Positions 48,779 through 59,676 are shown, counted from the stretch's first letter. The stretch: 64,000 nt of DNA from Comamonas sp. NLF-1-9 (GCF_019195435.1 NZ_CP078069.1:1364001-1428000); one strand, 5' to 3'. Numbers and translations: made by a program. The notes: generated by a model not told the origin, from the letters alone.

Positions 48779-50044
48779 ATGACTGAATCTGCCGCAAGCA
48801 CCGCCGCCGCGCAGGCGGACAACGCCATCGTCATCGCCCGCCAGGCCATCCTGGACAGCCAGCGCGCCGTCTTTGGCTACGAACTGTTCGACCGCAGCAC
48901 CGGCGCGCACGAGCACACCGCCGCCACCGATGCGGCGGTGCTGTTCAACGCCCTGTCCTACGCCGGATCGGAAAACCTCATAGGGCGCAACACCGTCTTC
49001 ATCAACTGCACGCACGACAGCCTGGTGGGCGCGCACCTGGAGCTGATCCATCCGCAGAAAGTGGTGCTCGAGGTGCCGGTGCTCGGCCCGCAGGCGAGCA
49101 GCGAGGAGATCGAGAGCAAGGTCGGCGTGCTGCAGGCGCTCAGGGAGCGCGGCTTTCGCATTGCGCTGGACCAGAACGCGCTGCGCAAGGCCTACGCCGC
49201 CTGGCTGCCGCTGGCCCACTTCATCAAGCTGGACATGCTGGCTTTCAAGCCCGAGCTGAGCGAGCCGCTGGTGAAGTTTGCGCGCGCCTCCTGCCCCAAG
49301 GCCACGCTGGTGGCCGAGAAGGTGGAAACGCCCGAGCAGTACGAACGCATGGCGGCGCTGGGCGTGACGCTGTTTCAGGGCTACTGGTTCGCCAAGCCCA
49401 CCGAGGTCAAGGCCAAGACGCTGCGGCCCTCGCAGGCGGTGATCCTGCAGCTCATCAACCTGGTGCGCAAGCAGGGCGAGATCGACGAGATCGAGCAGTT
49501 GCTCAAGAAAGACCCGACGCTGTCCTTCAACCTGCTGCGCTTCATCAACTCCTCGGGCTTCGGGCTGTCGATGGAGATCACCTCGTTTCGCCATGCGGTG
49601 ATGATTCTTGGCCTGAAGAAGCTGTTTCGCTGGGCCGCGCTCTTGCTCACCACCTCGCGCAATACCGGCACACCGCTGGCGGTGGGCCAGACCGCAGTGG
49701 TGCGCGGGCGCCTGATGGAGCTGCTGGCCGCCGAGATGCTGCCGCCCGAGGAGGCGGACAACGCCTTCGTGGTCGGCGTGTTCTCGCTGCTGGACGTGAT
49801 GCTCGGCGTGCCGCTGGAGCGCGCGCTGGAGAGCGTGTCGCTGCCCGAGTCCGTGGTCGATGCGCTGCTGCACCACAAGGGCGTGTTCGCGCCCTTCCTG
49901 GAGCTCACGCGCGCCTGCGAATCAGGCGACGACGAGGCCTTTGCGCGCGCCGCCGGCCAGCTGCACATGTCGGGCCACCAGATCAACATGGCGCACATGC
50001 AGGCACTCACCTGGGCCGACGACCTGCTGGCCGGCAACGCCTGA
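48779..50044 (+). CDS. EAL-HDOD protein, second of a tandem pair
   Basis: Homologue of the upstream gene, 421 residues, in the same order: EAL-like (GYELFDRST, VFINCTHDSL, VVLEVPV, IALDQNALRKAYAAWLPLAH, FIKLDMLAF, LVAEKVETPEQYERMAALG, FQGYWFAKP) then HDOD (RFINSSGFGLSMEITSFRHA). It keeps the first aspartate of the DDFG pair (ALDQN) but not the second. The pair may form a heteromeric regulator. The start at 48779 is the ATG 28 bases after the upstream stop. Confidence 0.85.
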   Translation: MTESAASTAAAQADNAIVIARQAILDSQRAVFGYELFDRSTGAHEHTAATDAAVLFNALSYAGSENLIGRNTVFINCTHDSLVGAHLELIHPQKVVLEVPVLGPQASSEEIESKVGVLQALRERGFRIALDQNALRKAYAAWLPLAHFIKLDMLAFKPELSEPLVKFARASCPKATLVAEKVETPEQYERMAALGVTLFQGYWFAKPTEVKAKTLRPSQAVILQLINLVRKQGEIDEIEQLLKKDPTLSFNLLRFINSSGFGLSMEITSFRHAVMILGLKKLFRWAALLLTTSRNTGTPLAVGQTAVVRGRLMELLAAEMLPPEEADNAFVVGVFSLLDVMLGVPLERALESVSLPESVVDALLHHKGVFAPFLELTRACESGDDEAFARAAGQLHMSGHQINMAHMQALTWADDLLAGNA

Positions 50045-50059
50045 GGCAGCGGGCCGGTT

Positions 50060-50977
50060 TCAGCCGCGCGGATGGTGGCGCGCGTGCAATTGCTTGAGGC
50101 GCTCGCGCGCCACATGGGTGTAGATGGTGGTGGTGGCAATGTCGGCGTGGCCGAGAAGCAGCTGCACCACGCGCAGGTCTGCGCCGTGGTTGAGCAAATG
50201 GGTGGCAAAGGCGTGGCGCAGCGTGTGCGGTGACAGCGGCGCGGTGATGCCGGCGCTGGCCGCATGCTTTTTCACCAACACCCAGAACATCACGCGCGTC
50301 ATTGCGCCGCCGCGGCGCGTCACGAACAAATCTTGGCTCTGCTGGCCGGCGAGAATGGCTTCGCGCGCCTCGCCCAGATAGCGCTGCAGCCAGTCGCCGG
50401 CGAGCTCGCCCAGCGGCACCAGGCGCTCCTTGCTGCCTTTACCCAGCACCCGTACCACGCCTTCGGCTAGCCCGAGCTGAAAAACCTTCAGGCCCACGAG
50501 CTCGCTCACCCGCAGGCCGCTGGCGTACATCAGCTCGAGCATGGCGCGGTCGCGCAGGCCCAGCGGCGTGGCGGTGTCGGGCGCGGCCAGCAGCGCCTCC
50601 ACCTGGGCCTGGCTGAGCGTGCCCGGTAGGCGCGGCGGCTGGCGCGCGGCCAGCAGGCGCAGCGTCGGGTCGGCCGCCACCAGGCCTTGCTGGAGCGCCC
50701 AGTGGTAGAAGCGCCGAAACACCGTGAGGCGCCGGTTGGCGGTGCTGGCGCGGGTGCGCGCATGGCGCGCCGCAAAGTAGCCGTTGAGCTGCGCCTCCGT
50801 GGCCTGCAGCAGGTCGCCGCCCTGCTCTTGCAGCCAGGCGGCCAGCGCGCGCAGATCGCGCCGGTAGGCCTGCAAGGTGTTGGCCGCCAGGCCGTCCTGC
50901 AGCCACAGCGCGTCGGCAAAGCGGTCCACCAGCGGGTGCTGGGCGTCGTCGGGCTGCGGAGGCTCGGGGCTGGGCAT
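50060..50977 (-). CDS. xerD: Tyrosine recombinase XerD
   Basis: A 305-residue site-specific recombinase that with XerC resolves chromosome dimers at dif. The N-terminal SAM-like core domain ([20 protein letters not shown]) is followed by the catalytic domain: Arg in [13 protein letters not shown], Lys in [32 protein letters not shown] split, His in [15 protein letters not shown] with the Tyr nucleophile. The length and N-terminus are those of the housekeeping enzyme and not of a phage integrase. No attachment site or tRNA integration is seen nearby. Confidence 0.92.
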   Translation of the reverse strand: MPSPEPPQPDDAQHPLVDRFADALWLQDGLAANTLQAYRRDLRALAAWLQEQGGDLLQATEAQLNGYFAARHARTRASTANRRLTVFRRFYHWALQQGLVAADPTLRLLAARQPPRLPGTLSQAQVEALLAAPDTATPLGLRDRAMLELMYASGLRVSELVGLKVFQLGLAEGVVRVLGKGSKERLVPLGELAGDWLQRYLGEAREAILAGQQSQDLFVTRRGGAMTRVMFWVLVKKHAASAGITAPLSPHTLRHAFATHLLNHGADLRVVQLLLGHADIATTTIYTHVARERLKQLHARHHPRG

Positions 50978-51093
50978 CGCGGATCGCCCCGATTTCGGGG
51001 GAAATCCCTAGGAAGTTGCTGAAGCTGGCGGCGGCAAAGCGCCGCTCTTGCGCTATTCTGCCCCCTCTCGTGTCACACAAAGGAGTTACCCCC

Positions 51094-52050
51094 ATGCGCT
51101 GGATACGCACGCTTTGCTGCAGCATCGGCCTGAGCGCCGCCTTCATGGCCCCGGGCGCGATGGCGCAGCAGACCTTCGTCAACGTACTCACCGGCGGGCA
51201 AAGCGGGGTGTACTACCCCCTGGGTGTCTCGCTCGCCCAGATTTATGGCAAGACCATACCCAACGCCCGCGCCACCGCCCAGGTGACCAAGGCGTCGGCC
51301 GAAAACCTCAATCTGCTGCAAGCGGGCCGTGGCGAGCTGGCCTTCACGCTGGGCGACGCGCTCTCGGACGCCTGGAAGGGCGACGCCGAAGCGGGCTTTA
51401 CCAAGAAGCTGGACAAGCTGCGCGGCCTCTCGGCCACGTACAACAACGTGATCCAGATCGTGGCCAACGCCGATTCGGGCATCAAGACGCTGGCCGACCT
51501 CAAGGGCAAGCGCCTGTCCGTGGGCGCGGCGCGCTCGGGCACCGAACTGAACGCGCGCGCCATCCTCAAGGCTGCCGGCCTCAGCTACCAGGACCTGGGC
51601 AAGGTCGAATACCTGCCGTTTGGCGAGTCTGTGGAGCTGATCAAGAACCGCCAGCTTGACGCGACGCTGCAGTCCGCGGGCCTGGGCGTGGCCTCGATCC
51701 GCGACCTGGCCACTTCGGTGAAGATCGTCGTCGTGCCGGTGCCCGCCGACGTGGTCGCCAAGGTGGGCGATCCGGCCTACCAGCCCACGGTGATCCCGGC
51801 CAATACCTATACCGGCCAGACCGAGGACGTGCAGACGGCCGCCATCCCGAACTTCCTCGTCACGCATTCGGGCCTCTCCGACGAGCTCGCCTACGAGATG
51901 GCCAAGCAGCTCTACGCCAACCTGGAGACGCTGCACGCCGCGCACAACGCGGCCAAGGCAATCAAGCTGGAGAACGCCGTCAAGGGCATGCCGGTGCCGC
52001 TGCACCCCGGGGCCGAGCGCTACTACAAGGAAGTCGGCGTCATCAAGTAA
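51094..52050 (+). CDS. TAXI-type TRAP transporter substrate-binding protein
   Basis: A periplasmic binding protein of 318 residues: signal peptide (LCCSIGLSAAFMAPGAMAQ), then FVNVLTGGQSGVYYPLGVSLAQ, which is typical of the TAXI (TRAP-associated extracytoplasmic immunogenic) group, ending in PLHPGAERYYKEVGVIK. Related proteins carry glutamate, phenylacetate-type or C4 acids; the ligand is not readable. AAGGAG at 51080 precedes the ATG. The fused permease follows after an attenuator-like terminator. Confidence 0.93.
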   Translation: MRWIRTLCCSIGLSAAFMAPGAMAQQTFVNVLTGGQSGVYYPLGVSLAQIYGKTIPNARATAQVTKASAENLNLLQAGRGELAFTLGDALSDAWKGDAEAGFTKKLDKLRGLSATYNNVIQIVANADSGIKTLADLKGKRLSVGAARSGTELNARAILKAAGLSYQDLGKVEYLPFGESVELIKNRQLDATLQSAGLGVASIRDLATSVKIVVVPVPADVVAKVGDPAYQPTVIPANTYTGQTEDVQTAAIPNFLVTHSGLSDELAYEMAKQLYANLETLHAAHNAAKAIKLENAVKGMPVPLHPGAERYYKEVGVIK

Positions 52051-52075
52051 GGCGGCGCAGGCACGCTCCCAACCC

Positions 52076-52098
52076 AGCCCCCGCCCGGGGGCTTTTTT
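52076..52098 (+). terminator. Terminator or attenuator between the TAXI binding protein and permease
   Basis: AGCCCCC pairs with GGGGGCT and is followed by TTTTTT. It lies between two genes of one transporter, so partial read-through would give more binding protein than permease. Confidence 0.75.
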
Positions 52099-52116
52099 GA
52101 GACTGGAACCCCTTTC

Positions 52117-54150
<2,034 letters not shown>

Positions 54151-54154
54151 CCGC

Positions 54155-54547
54155 ATGGCTCTGGGCATCTGTCTGGCACTTGCCGCGGCGGCGCATGCGG
54201 CGCCGGTCTTTGTGCCGGGCGCGCATTTCACGCTCGCCTGGACGCATTCGATAGAAAAGCAGCGCTGGGAGGAGGACTACCTGGTGCATGCCGGGCCGCC
54301 GCGCCTGGAAGCGGGCGCGGCGCGCATTCGCGGCTCGGCCGCCGGCATGGAGCCGCCGCCCGATGCGCGCCTGGTCGATGGCTGGTACCGCTACCAGCCC
54401 GCGCGCTGGCCGCAGACGCCGCTGCGTCTCACCCGCTCGGAGTTCACCGCCGACTTCGACCTGTGCACCGGCGGCTCTTGCCGCCCCATGGCCGAGCTGC
54501 TGCCCTCGGACGGCGGCATCACGCTGCTCAGCCCCTGCGCCCAATGA
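54155..54547 (+). CDS. DUF1850 family protein
   Basis: A 130-residue protein with a short hydrophobic N-terminus (LGICLALAAAAHAA, likely a signal) and the family core FTLAWTHSIEKQRWEEDY with CTGGSCRPMAELLP near the end. DUF1850 genes usually follow TAXI permease genes, so a role in the transporter is likely, though no mechanism is known. ATG at 54155. The stop overlaps the AEC transporter start. Confidence 0.8.
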   Translation: MALGICLALAAAAHAAPVFVPGAHFTLAWTHSIEKQRWEEDYLVHAGPPRLEAGAARIRGSAAGMEPPPDARLVDGWYRYQPARWPQTPLRLTRSEFTADFDLCTGGSCRPMAELLPSDGGITLLSPCAQ

Positions 54548-55449
54548 ACGTCGCTGCGCTGCTGCTGCCGGATTTTTCCCTAATCCTCGCGGGTTGGCTG
54601 ATCTGCCGCTTCACGCCGCTCAACCGCAGCGTCTGGCATCCGCTGGAGCGGCTGGTGTACTACCTGCTGTTTCCCATCCTGCTGTTCCTGTCTATCGTCA
54701 AGAGCCCGATCGAGGTAGGCCCCGCTTCCAGTCTGATTGCTGCGGGCCTGCTGCTGAGCTGCGGCGGCATCGCGCTGTCCTGGAGCCTGCCGCACCTGCC
54801 GCTGCTGGCGCGCCACATCGCGCCGCGCGAGCATGCGGGCGCGGCGCAGGTGGCGTTTCGCTTCAACTCCTACATCGCGCTGGCGCTGGCCTCGCGCCTG
54901 GCGGGCGAAGCGGGTTCGCAGGCCGTGGCCATCCTGATCGGGGTGTGCGTGCCCCTCATCAACGTGGCCGCCGTCTGGCCCATGGCGCGCCAGAGCGAAA
55001 GCCGAGTGCTGCACGAGCTGGCGCGCAACCCCTTGATCATCGCCACTGTCTCTGGCCTGGCATTCAACCTCGCGGGCCTTGCGCTGCCCGGCTGGCTCAC
55101 GCCGCAACTGCAGCGTGTGGGCGCCACTGCGGTGCCGCTGGGCCTGATGGCGGTGGGCGCAGGCATGCACTGGGGCCAGTTGCAAAACAGCCGGGTGCTG
55201 ACGGCGGGCGTGCTCGCCATCCGCCATGTACTGATGCCGCTGTGGGCCTGGGTGCTGGCGCGGCTGCTGGGGCTGGGCACGGTGCAGGCCAGCGTGCTCA
55301 TCGCCTTTGCCGCCCTGCCTACCGCATCGAGCTGCTATGTGCTGGCGGTGCAGATGGGCTACCGCGGGCCGTATGTGGCGGGGCTGATCACGCTGTCGCA
55401 CATCGTGGCGCTGGCCAGCCTGCCTTTGGCTTTGCGGTTTCTCTCCTGA
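54544..55449 (+). CDS. AEC family transporter (auxin efflux carrier superfamily)
   Basis: A 301-residue membrane protein with about ten hydrophobic segments: MNVAALLLPDFSLILAGWLI, LVYYLLFPILLFLSIVKSPI, a conserved polar segment within FRFNSYIALALASRL, and NPLIIATVSGLAFNLAG. It is the group of malonate or organic acid efflux carriers, but the cargo is not known. It starts within the DUF1850 stop, so it belongs to the TAXI operon. Confidence 0.85.
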   Translation: MNVAALLLPDFSLILAGWLICRFTPLNRSVWHPLERLVYYLLFPILLFLSIVKSPIEVGPASSLIAAGLLLSCGGIALSWSLPHLPLLARHIAPREHAGAAQVAFRFNSYIALALASRLAGEAGSQAVAILIGVCVPLINVAAVWPMARQSESRVLHELARNPLIIATVSGLAFNLAGLALPGWLTPQLQRVGATAVPLGLMAVGAGMHWGQLQNSRVLTAGVLAIRHVLMPLWAWVLARLLGLGTVQASVLIAFAALPTASSCYVLAVQMGYRGPYVAGLITLSHIVALASLPLALRFLS

Positions 55450-55450
55450 A

Positions 55451-55500
55451 ACAATAGCTGCTTGCACCTGCTGGGCAAGCGTTTTAGGCCGATTTGGCTT
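55451..55500 (+). repeat. Dispersed repeat copy between AEC transporter and queG
   Basis: ACAATAGCTGCTTGCACC, then TGGGCAAGCGTTTTAGGCCG, the repeat with a damaged left arm of the hairpin. It lies between the convergent AEC transporter and queG genes. Confidence 0.6.
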
Positions 55501-55520
55501 GTAATTTCAAGTGGCTTGCT

Positions 55521-56597
55521 TCAACCTTGCTTCAAAGCCCAAACCACATGCTCATGCACCAAAGCGCTCGGATGATCCAGCCGTGACCGCAGCGCCGCGC
55601 GGATGCTCTCGGCCTGCGCAGCGCTCGCCTGGCGCAAGGCATTGCCCAGGGCGACCGCCACGTTGCGCAGCCAGCGCTCGTGGTTGATGCGCCGGATCGG
55701 GCCGCCTTCGGTGCGCTTGAGAAAGGTCTCCTCATCCCAGAGGAACAGATCGACGAGCTGCTGACCAACGAGCGGCGCGCGCTCGTCAAAGTCGGGTATC
55801 TCGGTCTTTTGCGCGTACTTGTTCCAGGGGCAGACGGTCTGGCAGTCGTCGCAGCCGTAGATGTGGTTGCCCATCAGGGGGCGCAGCTCCTCCGGGATGG
55901 CGCCCTTGTTCTCTATGGTGAGGTAGGAGATGCAGCGGCGCGCATCCACCACGCCCGGCGCGACGATGGCCTGAGTCGGGCAGACGTCGATGCAGGCGGT
56001 GCAGCTGCCGCAGTGGGCGCTGACCGGCGCAGTTTCCTGCAGCTGGAAATCGACGTAGATCTCGCCCAGGAAGAACATTGAACCCGCATCGCGCGAGAGG
56101 ATGAGCGAATGCAGCCCCTGCCAGCCCTGGCCGCTGCGCCGCGCGAGCTCTTTTTCCAGCACCGGGGCCGAGTCGGAAAACGCGCGGTGGCCAAACGGCC
56201 CCACCGCCTCGGCGATGCGCTCGCACAATTTGTTCAGCCGCGCGCGCACCACCTTGTGGTAGTCCCGCCCGCGGGCATAGAGCGAGACCACGCCCTCCAT
56301 CGGCTGCTCCAGCCGGGCGCGCTCGCGCGCGGCCCAGTCGGCTGGCGTGGCGCGCGGCAGGTAGGGCATGCGCGCGGTGATCACGCTCAAGGTGCCGGGC
56401 AGCAGCTCGGCCGGGCGGGTACGCTTGCTGCCGTGCTGCACCATGTAATGCAGATCGCCGTGGTAGCCCTTGGCCAGCCAGTCGAGAAAGTCCGGCTCGG
56501 CCGAGGACAGGTCCACGCCCGAGACACCGATTTGGGAAAATCCCAGCTCGCGCGCCCAGGTGCGGATCTGCACCAGCAGTTTGTCGCCGTCCACCAT
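55521..56597 (-). CDS. queG: Epoxyqueuosine reductase
   Basis: A cobalamin-dependent iron-sulfur enzyme that makes queuosine in tRNA from epoxyqueuosine. The 358 residues include the Fe-S ligand sets CGSCTACIDVCPTQ and CDDCQTVCPWNKY (two 4Fe-4S clusters) and the C-terminal HEAT-like part (HERWLRNVAVALGNAL). ATG at 56597 is used. The tsaE gene starts 16 bases away on the other strand, so both promoters lie inside the opposite coding region or overlap. Confidence 0.94.
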   Translation of the reverse strand: MVDGDKLLVQIRTWARELGFSQIGVSGVDLSSAEPDFLDWLAKGYHGDLHYMVQHGSKRTRPAELLPGTLSVITARMPYLPRATPADWAARERARLEQPMEGVVSLYARGRDYHKVVRARLNKLCERIAEAVGPFGHRAFSDSAPVLEKELARRSGQGWQGLHSLILSRDAGSMFFLGEIYVDFQLQETAPVSAHCGSCTACIDVCPTQAIVAPGVVDARRCISYLTIENKGAIPEELRPLMGNHIYGCDDCQTVCPWNKYAQKTEIPDFDERAPLVGQQLVDLFLWDEETFLKRTEGGPIRRINHERWLRNVAVALGNALRQASAAQAESIRAALRSRLDHPSALVHEHVVWALKQG

Positions 56598-56613
56598 CTC
56601 GCCGATTGTAGAA

Positions 56614-57102
56614 ATGCCCCCCTCCACCCTCACGCTGCACTGGTCTTGCGAAGCCGACACCGAACGCTTCGCCCAGCGCCTGGCGCGCGCGCCGCAACTG
56701 GCGAACGCCTTCATCGCGCTGCAGGGAGAGCTCGGTGCGGGCAAGACCACGCTGGTGCGCCACCTGCTGCGCGCGCTGGGCGTGAGCGGCCGCATCAAGA
56801 GCCCGACCTATGCGGTGGTCGAACCCTATGCCGTGGGCGATCTGGCCATCTGGCATTTTGATTTCTACCGATTCGATGATCCGCGCGAATGGGAGGACGC
56901 GGGCTTTCGCGACATCTTCGCCAGCCCCGGGCTGAAACTGGCAGAATGGCCACAAAATGCCCAAAAGTGCTTGCCCGATGCGGATTTGGCCCTTGAAATT
57001 GAAGTAGAGGATGATGAAAATAGGCGCGTCACGCTGCGTGCGGCCACTCCCCGGGGCCACGCGCTGCTGAGCGAGCTGGCCCCACCATGCGCAGACCCCT
57101 GA
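56614..57102 (+). CDS. tsaE: tRNA threonylcarbamoyladenosine biosynthesis ATPase TsaE
   Basis: A small P-loop ATPase (162 residues) needed for t6A37 in tRNA, acting with TsaB and TsaD. The Walker A motif is GELGAGKTTLVRHLLRALG, followed by KSPTYAVVEPY and WHFDFYRFDDPREWEDAGF, the usual TsaE segments. The start ATG at 56614 is 16 bases from the queG start. The 3' end overlaps amiC by 16 bases, so amiC translation is likely coupled. Confidence 0.94.
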   Translation: MPPSTLTLHWSCEADTERFAQRLARAPQLANAFIALQGELGAGKTTLVRHLLRALGVSGRIKSPTYAVVEPYAVGDLAIWHFDFYRFDDPREWEDAGFRDIFASPGLKLAEWPQNAQKCLPDADLALEIEVEDDENRRVTLRAATPRGHALLSELAPPCADP

Positions 57103-58490
57103 AGCCCTCCCCCCTGCAGCGGCGCACCCTGTTGCAAGCCGGCACGCTGGCCTTGCTGCTGGGCCGCCAGCACCTGGCGCGCGGGGCCAGCATCGTGGCG
57201 GTACGCATCTGGCCGGCGCAGGACTATTCGCGCGTCACCATAGAGTCGGACCAGCCGCTCGCGGCCACCCAGCAGTTCGTCCCCGAGCCGCCGCGCCTGG
57301 CGGTGGACATCGCCGGCATGGACCTGAACCCCGAGCTGCGTGAGCTGGTCGGCAAGGTACGCGCGGACGACCCCAACATTGCCGCGATCCGCGTCGGGCA
57401 GTTTCAGCCCGGCGTGGTGCGCCTGGTGCTCGACCTCAAGCACGACGCGCGCCCGCAGGTGTTCTCGCTGCCACCGGTGGCCGCCTACCGCAATCGTCTG
57501 GTGCTGGACCTCTACCCCGCCGAGGCACCCGATCCGCTGGCCAGCCTGATCGCCGAGCGCGCGGGCCATCCGCTCGACACCAGCACCGCGGCGCTGCCCG
57601 CGCCCGACCCTCTGGGCGAGCTGATCGCCCAGCGCCAATCCGCCGCCAGCATGCCGGCTGCGGGCGTCTTGCCCCCGAGCCCAGCCGCTGGCCAGCCGCT
57701 GGCCATGCCGCCGGCAGTGCCGGCGCAGCCGCCGACGCCGGCGGCGCCCGCGCTGGTGCGCGGCACCGACCGCATCATCATCGTCGCGCTCGACCCCGGC
57801 CATGGCGGTGAAGACCCGGGCGCCATCGGCCCCGGCGGCACGCGCGAAAAGGACGTGGTGCTCAAGGTCGCCCACCTGCTGCGCGAGCGCATCAACGCCA
57901 CCACCATCGGAGGCAACCCCATGCGCGCCTACATGACGCGCGACGCCGACTTCTTCGTACCGCTGGCCACGCGCGTGGCCAAGGCGCGCCGGGTGCAGGC
58001 CGATCTGTTCGTCTCCATCCATGCCGACGCCTTCACCTCGCCCGCGGCGCGCGGCGCCAGCGTCTTCGCACTGAGCGAAAGCGGCGCCTCCAGCTCGGCC
58101 GCGCGCTGGCTCGCGAACAAGGAAAACCAGGCCGACCTGATCGGCGGCGTGAACGTCGGCGTGCAAGACCGCCAGGTGCAGCGCGCGTTGCTGGACATGA
58201 GCACCACCGCGCAAATCAACGACAGCCTCAAGCTCGGCGGCGTGCTGCTGGGCGAGATCGGCGCCATGGCCAAGCTGCACAAGCCGCGGGTGGAGCAGGC
58301 CGGCTTTGCGGTGCTCAAGGCGCCCGACATCCCCAGCGTGCTGGTGGAAACCGCCTTCATCAGCAATCCCGAGGAAGAAGCGCGCCTGCGCTCGAGCGCC
58401 TACCAGGAACGGCTGGCCGATGCGCTGATGCGCGGCATCCGCCGCTACTTCGCCAAGAACCCGCCGCTGGCGCGCAGCCGCACCATCTGA
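57087..58490 (+). CDS. amiC: N-acetylmuramoyl-L-alanine amidase (AmiC type)
   Basis: A periplasmic amidase of 467 residues that cleaves septal peptidoglycan so daughter cells separate. A twin-arginine signal is present (RRTLLQAGTLALLLG). The AMIN domain (about 40-140, AQDYSRVTIESDQP) is followed by a Pro/Ala-rich linker, then Amidase_3 with zinc ligands (ALDPGHGGEDPGAIGPGGTRE, LFVSIHADAF and a catalytic Glu in LVETAFISNPEEEARL). AmiC is a known Tat substrate in E. coli. The overlap with tsaE is common in this group. Confidence 0.94.
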   Translation: MRRPLKPSPLQRRTLLQAGTLALLLGRQHLARGASIVAVRIWPAQDYSRVTIESDQPLAATQQFVPEPPRLAVDIAGMDLNPELRELVGKVRADDPNIAAIRVGQFQPGVVRLVLDLKHDARPQVFSLPPVAAYRNRLVLDLYPAEAPDPLASLIAERAGHPLDTSTAALPAPDPLGELIAQRQSAASMPAAGVLPPSPAAGQPLAMPPAVPAQPPTPAAPALVRGTDRIIIVALDPGHGGEDPGAIGPGGTREKDVVLKVAHLLRERINATTIGGNPMRAYMTRDADFFVPLATRVAKARRVQADLFVSIHADAFTSPAARGASVFALSESGASSSAARWLANKENQADLIGGVNVGVQDRQVQRALLDMSTTAQINDSLKLGGVLLGEIGAMAKLHKPRVEQAGFAVLKAPDIPSVLVETAFISNPEEEARLRSSAYQERLADALMRGIRRYFAKNPPLARSRTI

Positions 58491-58509
58491 ACCTGTCAGG
58501 AATCACGCC

Positions 58510-58848
58510 ATGGCCCTGCCTCACGCCCTCTCGTCCGAAGTGGTCAGCCTGCAGCCGCTGGGCGCACGCATCGCCGACACCCGCACCCACGCCATCATCA
58601 AGGCCGAGCAGCTCGAAGTCGTGCGCGTGGTGCTGCCCGCAGGCAGCGAGCTGCCGCTGCACGAAACCCCGGGCGAGATCACGCTGTACTGCATCGAGGG
58701 CGAGGTGCAGTTCACCGTCGCCGGCCAGCCGCGCCCGCTGCGCGCCGGCGACTGGATCCACCTGCAGCCGCGCGCCCCGCACGCTCTGCGGGCCACGCGC
58801 GATGCCTCGCTGCTGCTCACCATCTGCCTGCTTGCGGGCGAGGCCTGA
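58510..58848 (+). CDS. Cupin domain protein
   Basis: A 112-residue single-domain cupin: PLHETPGEITLYCIEGEVQF carries the first metal-binding motif, and HLQPRAPHALRATRDA the second. The function cannot be read; small cupins may be metal-binding regulators, isomerases or dioxygenase-like. It follows amiC by 19 bases on the same strand, and the AsnC-type regulator lies 205 bases downstream. Confidence 0.8.
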   Translation: MALPHALSSEVVSLQPLGARIADTRTHAIIKAEQLEVVRVVLPAGSELPLHETPGEITLYCIEGEVQFTVAGQPRPLRAGDWIHLQPRAPHALRATRDASLLLTICLLAGEA

Positions 58849-58975
58849 GCCGCAAGCAGACTTCAGAAAAGCAAGCGCCCCACCCGGCGGTAACCGGGCA
58901 GGGCCTTGGCAAGGGCGTGCGCTTCGGTAAAGCGCCTTGACAGAGAGCAACTGTACGCAGCCTGGTGCAGTTTGT

Positions 58976-59014
58976 TTTTCTGAATTTGTTCGATCTGGCC
59001 GGCAATTCAGAAAA
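58976..59014 (+). promoter_or_regulatory. Inverted repeat upstream of the Lrp/AsnC gene
   Basis: TTTTCTGAATT (58976-58986) and AATTCAGAAAA (59004-59014) form an 11-base perfect inverted repeat 17 bases apart, starting 78 bases before the ATG. A further AT-rich direct repeat (ATCTGGC followed by AATT) follows. Lrp-type proteins bind such AT-rich dyads, so autoregulation is likely. No other gene is seen in 58849-59053. Confidence 0.5.
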
Positions 59015-59053
59015 TCCATCTGGCAAATTGAATATCATGGAATAATCTGTTCC

Positions 59054-59509
59054 ATGGATCGCCTGGACCGAAAAATTCTCTCCGTGCTGCAGGCCAACTC
59101 GCGCGCCAGCCTGCAGGAGATAGGCGCAGCCGTGGGCCTGAGCCCCTCACCCTGCTGGGGCCGCATCAAGAAGATGCAAGAGGCCGGCGTCATCACCGGC
59201 TACACCGTGCGCCTGAACCCGCAGGCGCTGGGCCTGTCGGAGACCGTGCTGGTCATGGTCACGCTGGACAGCCATTCGGACAACACGCTGGAAAAATTCG
59301 GTCAGGTGCTGGCCGCGATTCCCGAGGTGGTGGAAGCGCACCTGGTCTCGGGCGAGTACGACTATCTGCTGCGCGTCGTCGTCAAGGACACGCGCGACTA
59401 CGAACGCCTGCTGCGCGAGAAGCTCTACAAGATCAAGGGCATACGCCACAGCCAGTCAAGCTTCGTGCTGCGCACGCTCAAGTCGGCCGATTTGCCGCTG
59501 GGGGTGTAG
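59054..59509 (+). CDS. Lrp/AsnC family transcriptional regulator
   Basis: A 151-residue feast/famine regulator. The helix-turn-helix is at about 5-60 (LDRKILSVLQANSRASLQEI, GLSPSPCWGRIKKMQEAGVI), and the RAM ligand domain follows (ETVLVMVTLDSHSDNTLEKF, VVEAHLVSGEYDYLLRVVVKD). The ligand is probably an amino acid, unidentified. ATG at 59054 is used. The upstream region has inverted repeats that may be its own operator. No divergent target gene is present; its neighbour upstream is the cupin gene. Confidence 0.9.
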   Translation: MDRLDRKILSVLQANSRASLQEIGAAVGLSPSPCWGRIKKMQEAGVITGYTVRLNPQALGLSETVLVMVTLDSHSDNTLEKFGQVLAAIPEVVEAHLVSGEYDYLLRVVVKDTRDYERLLREKLYKIKGIRHSQSSFVLRTLKSADLPLGV

Positions 59510-59627
59510 GCCTGATCGAGAACGTGGCGCTGATCGTCAAGACCTTGCGCCACTGACTCCGGAAATGCGCGTGCACCGACGTGCAACCAGGGCATGGTCT
59601 TGATGTCAGGGCAGACAGCATTTATCA

Positions 59628-59676
59628 ACAAAACAGACTTCAACGCTTGCCTGCACTGCGCAACAAGCTATCAATA
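59628..59676 (-). repeat. Dispersed repeat copy near the end of the restriction gene
   Basis: The minus strand reads TTGATAGCTTGTTGCGCAG, then CAGGCAAGCGTTGAAGTC. It lies in the 219-base space (59510-59728) between the AsnC gene and the restriction endonuclease stop. Confidence 0.55.

Noticed and set aside
50060..50977. Tyrosine recombinase considered as a phage or island integrase
   Set aside because: Length, N-terminal domain and surroundings fit housekeeping XerD; no attachment repeats or cargo genes were seen.
59512..59554. A short stretch reading LIENVALIVKTLRH then stop, just after the AsnC gene
   Set aside because: It could be the tail of a lost gene, but 14 codons without a family match are too little to call a remnant.
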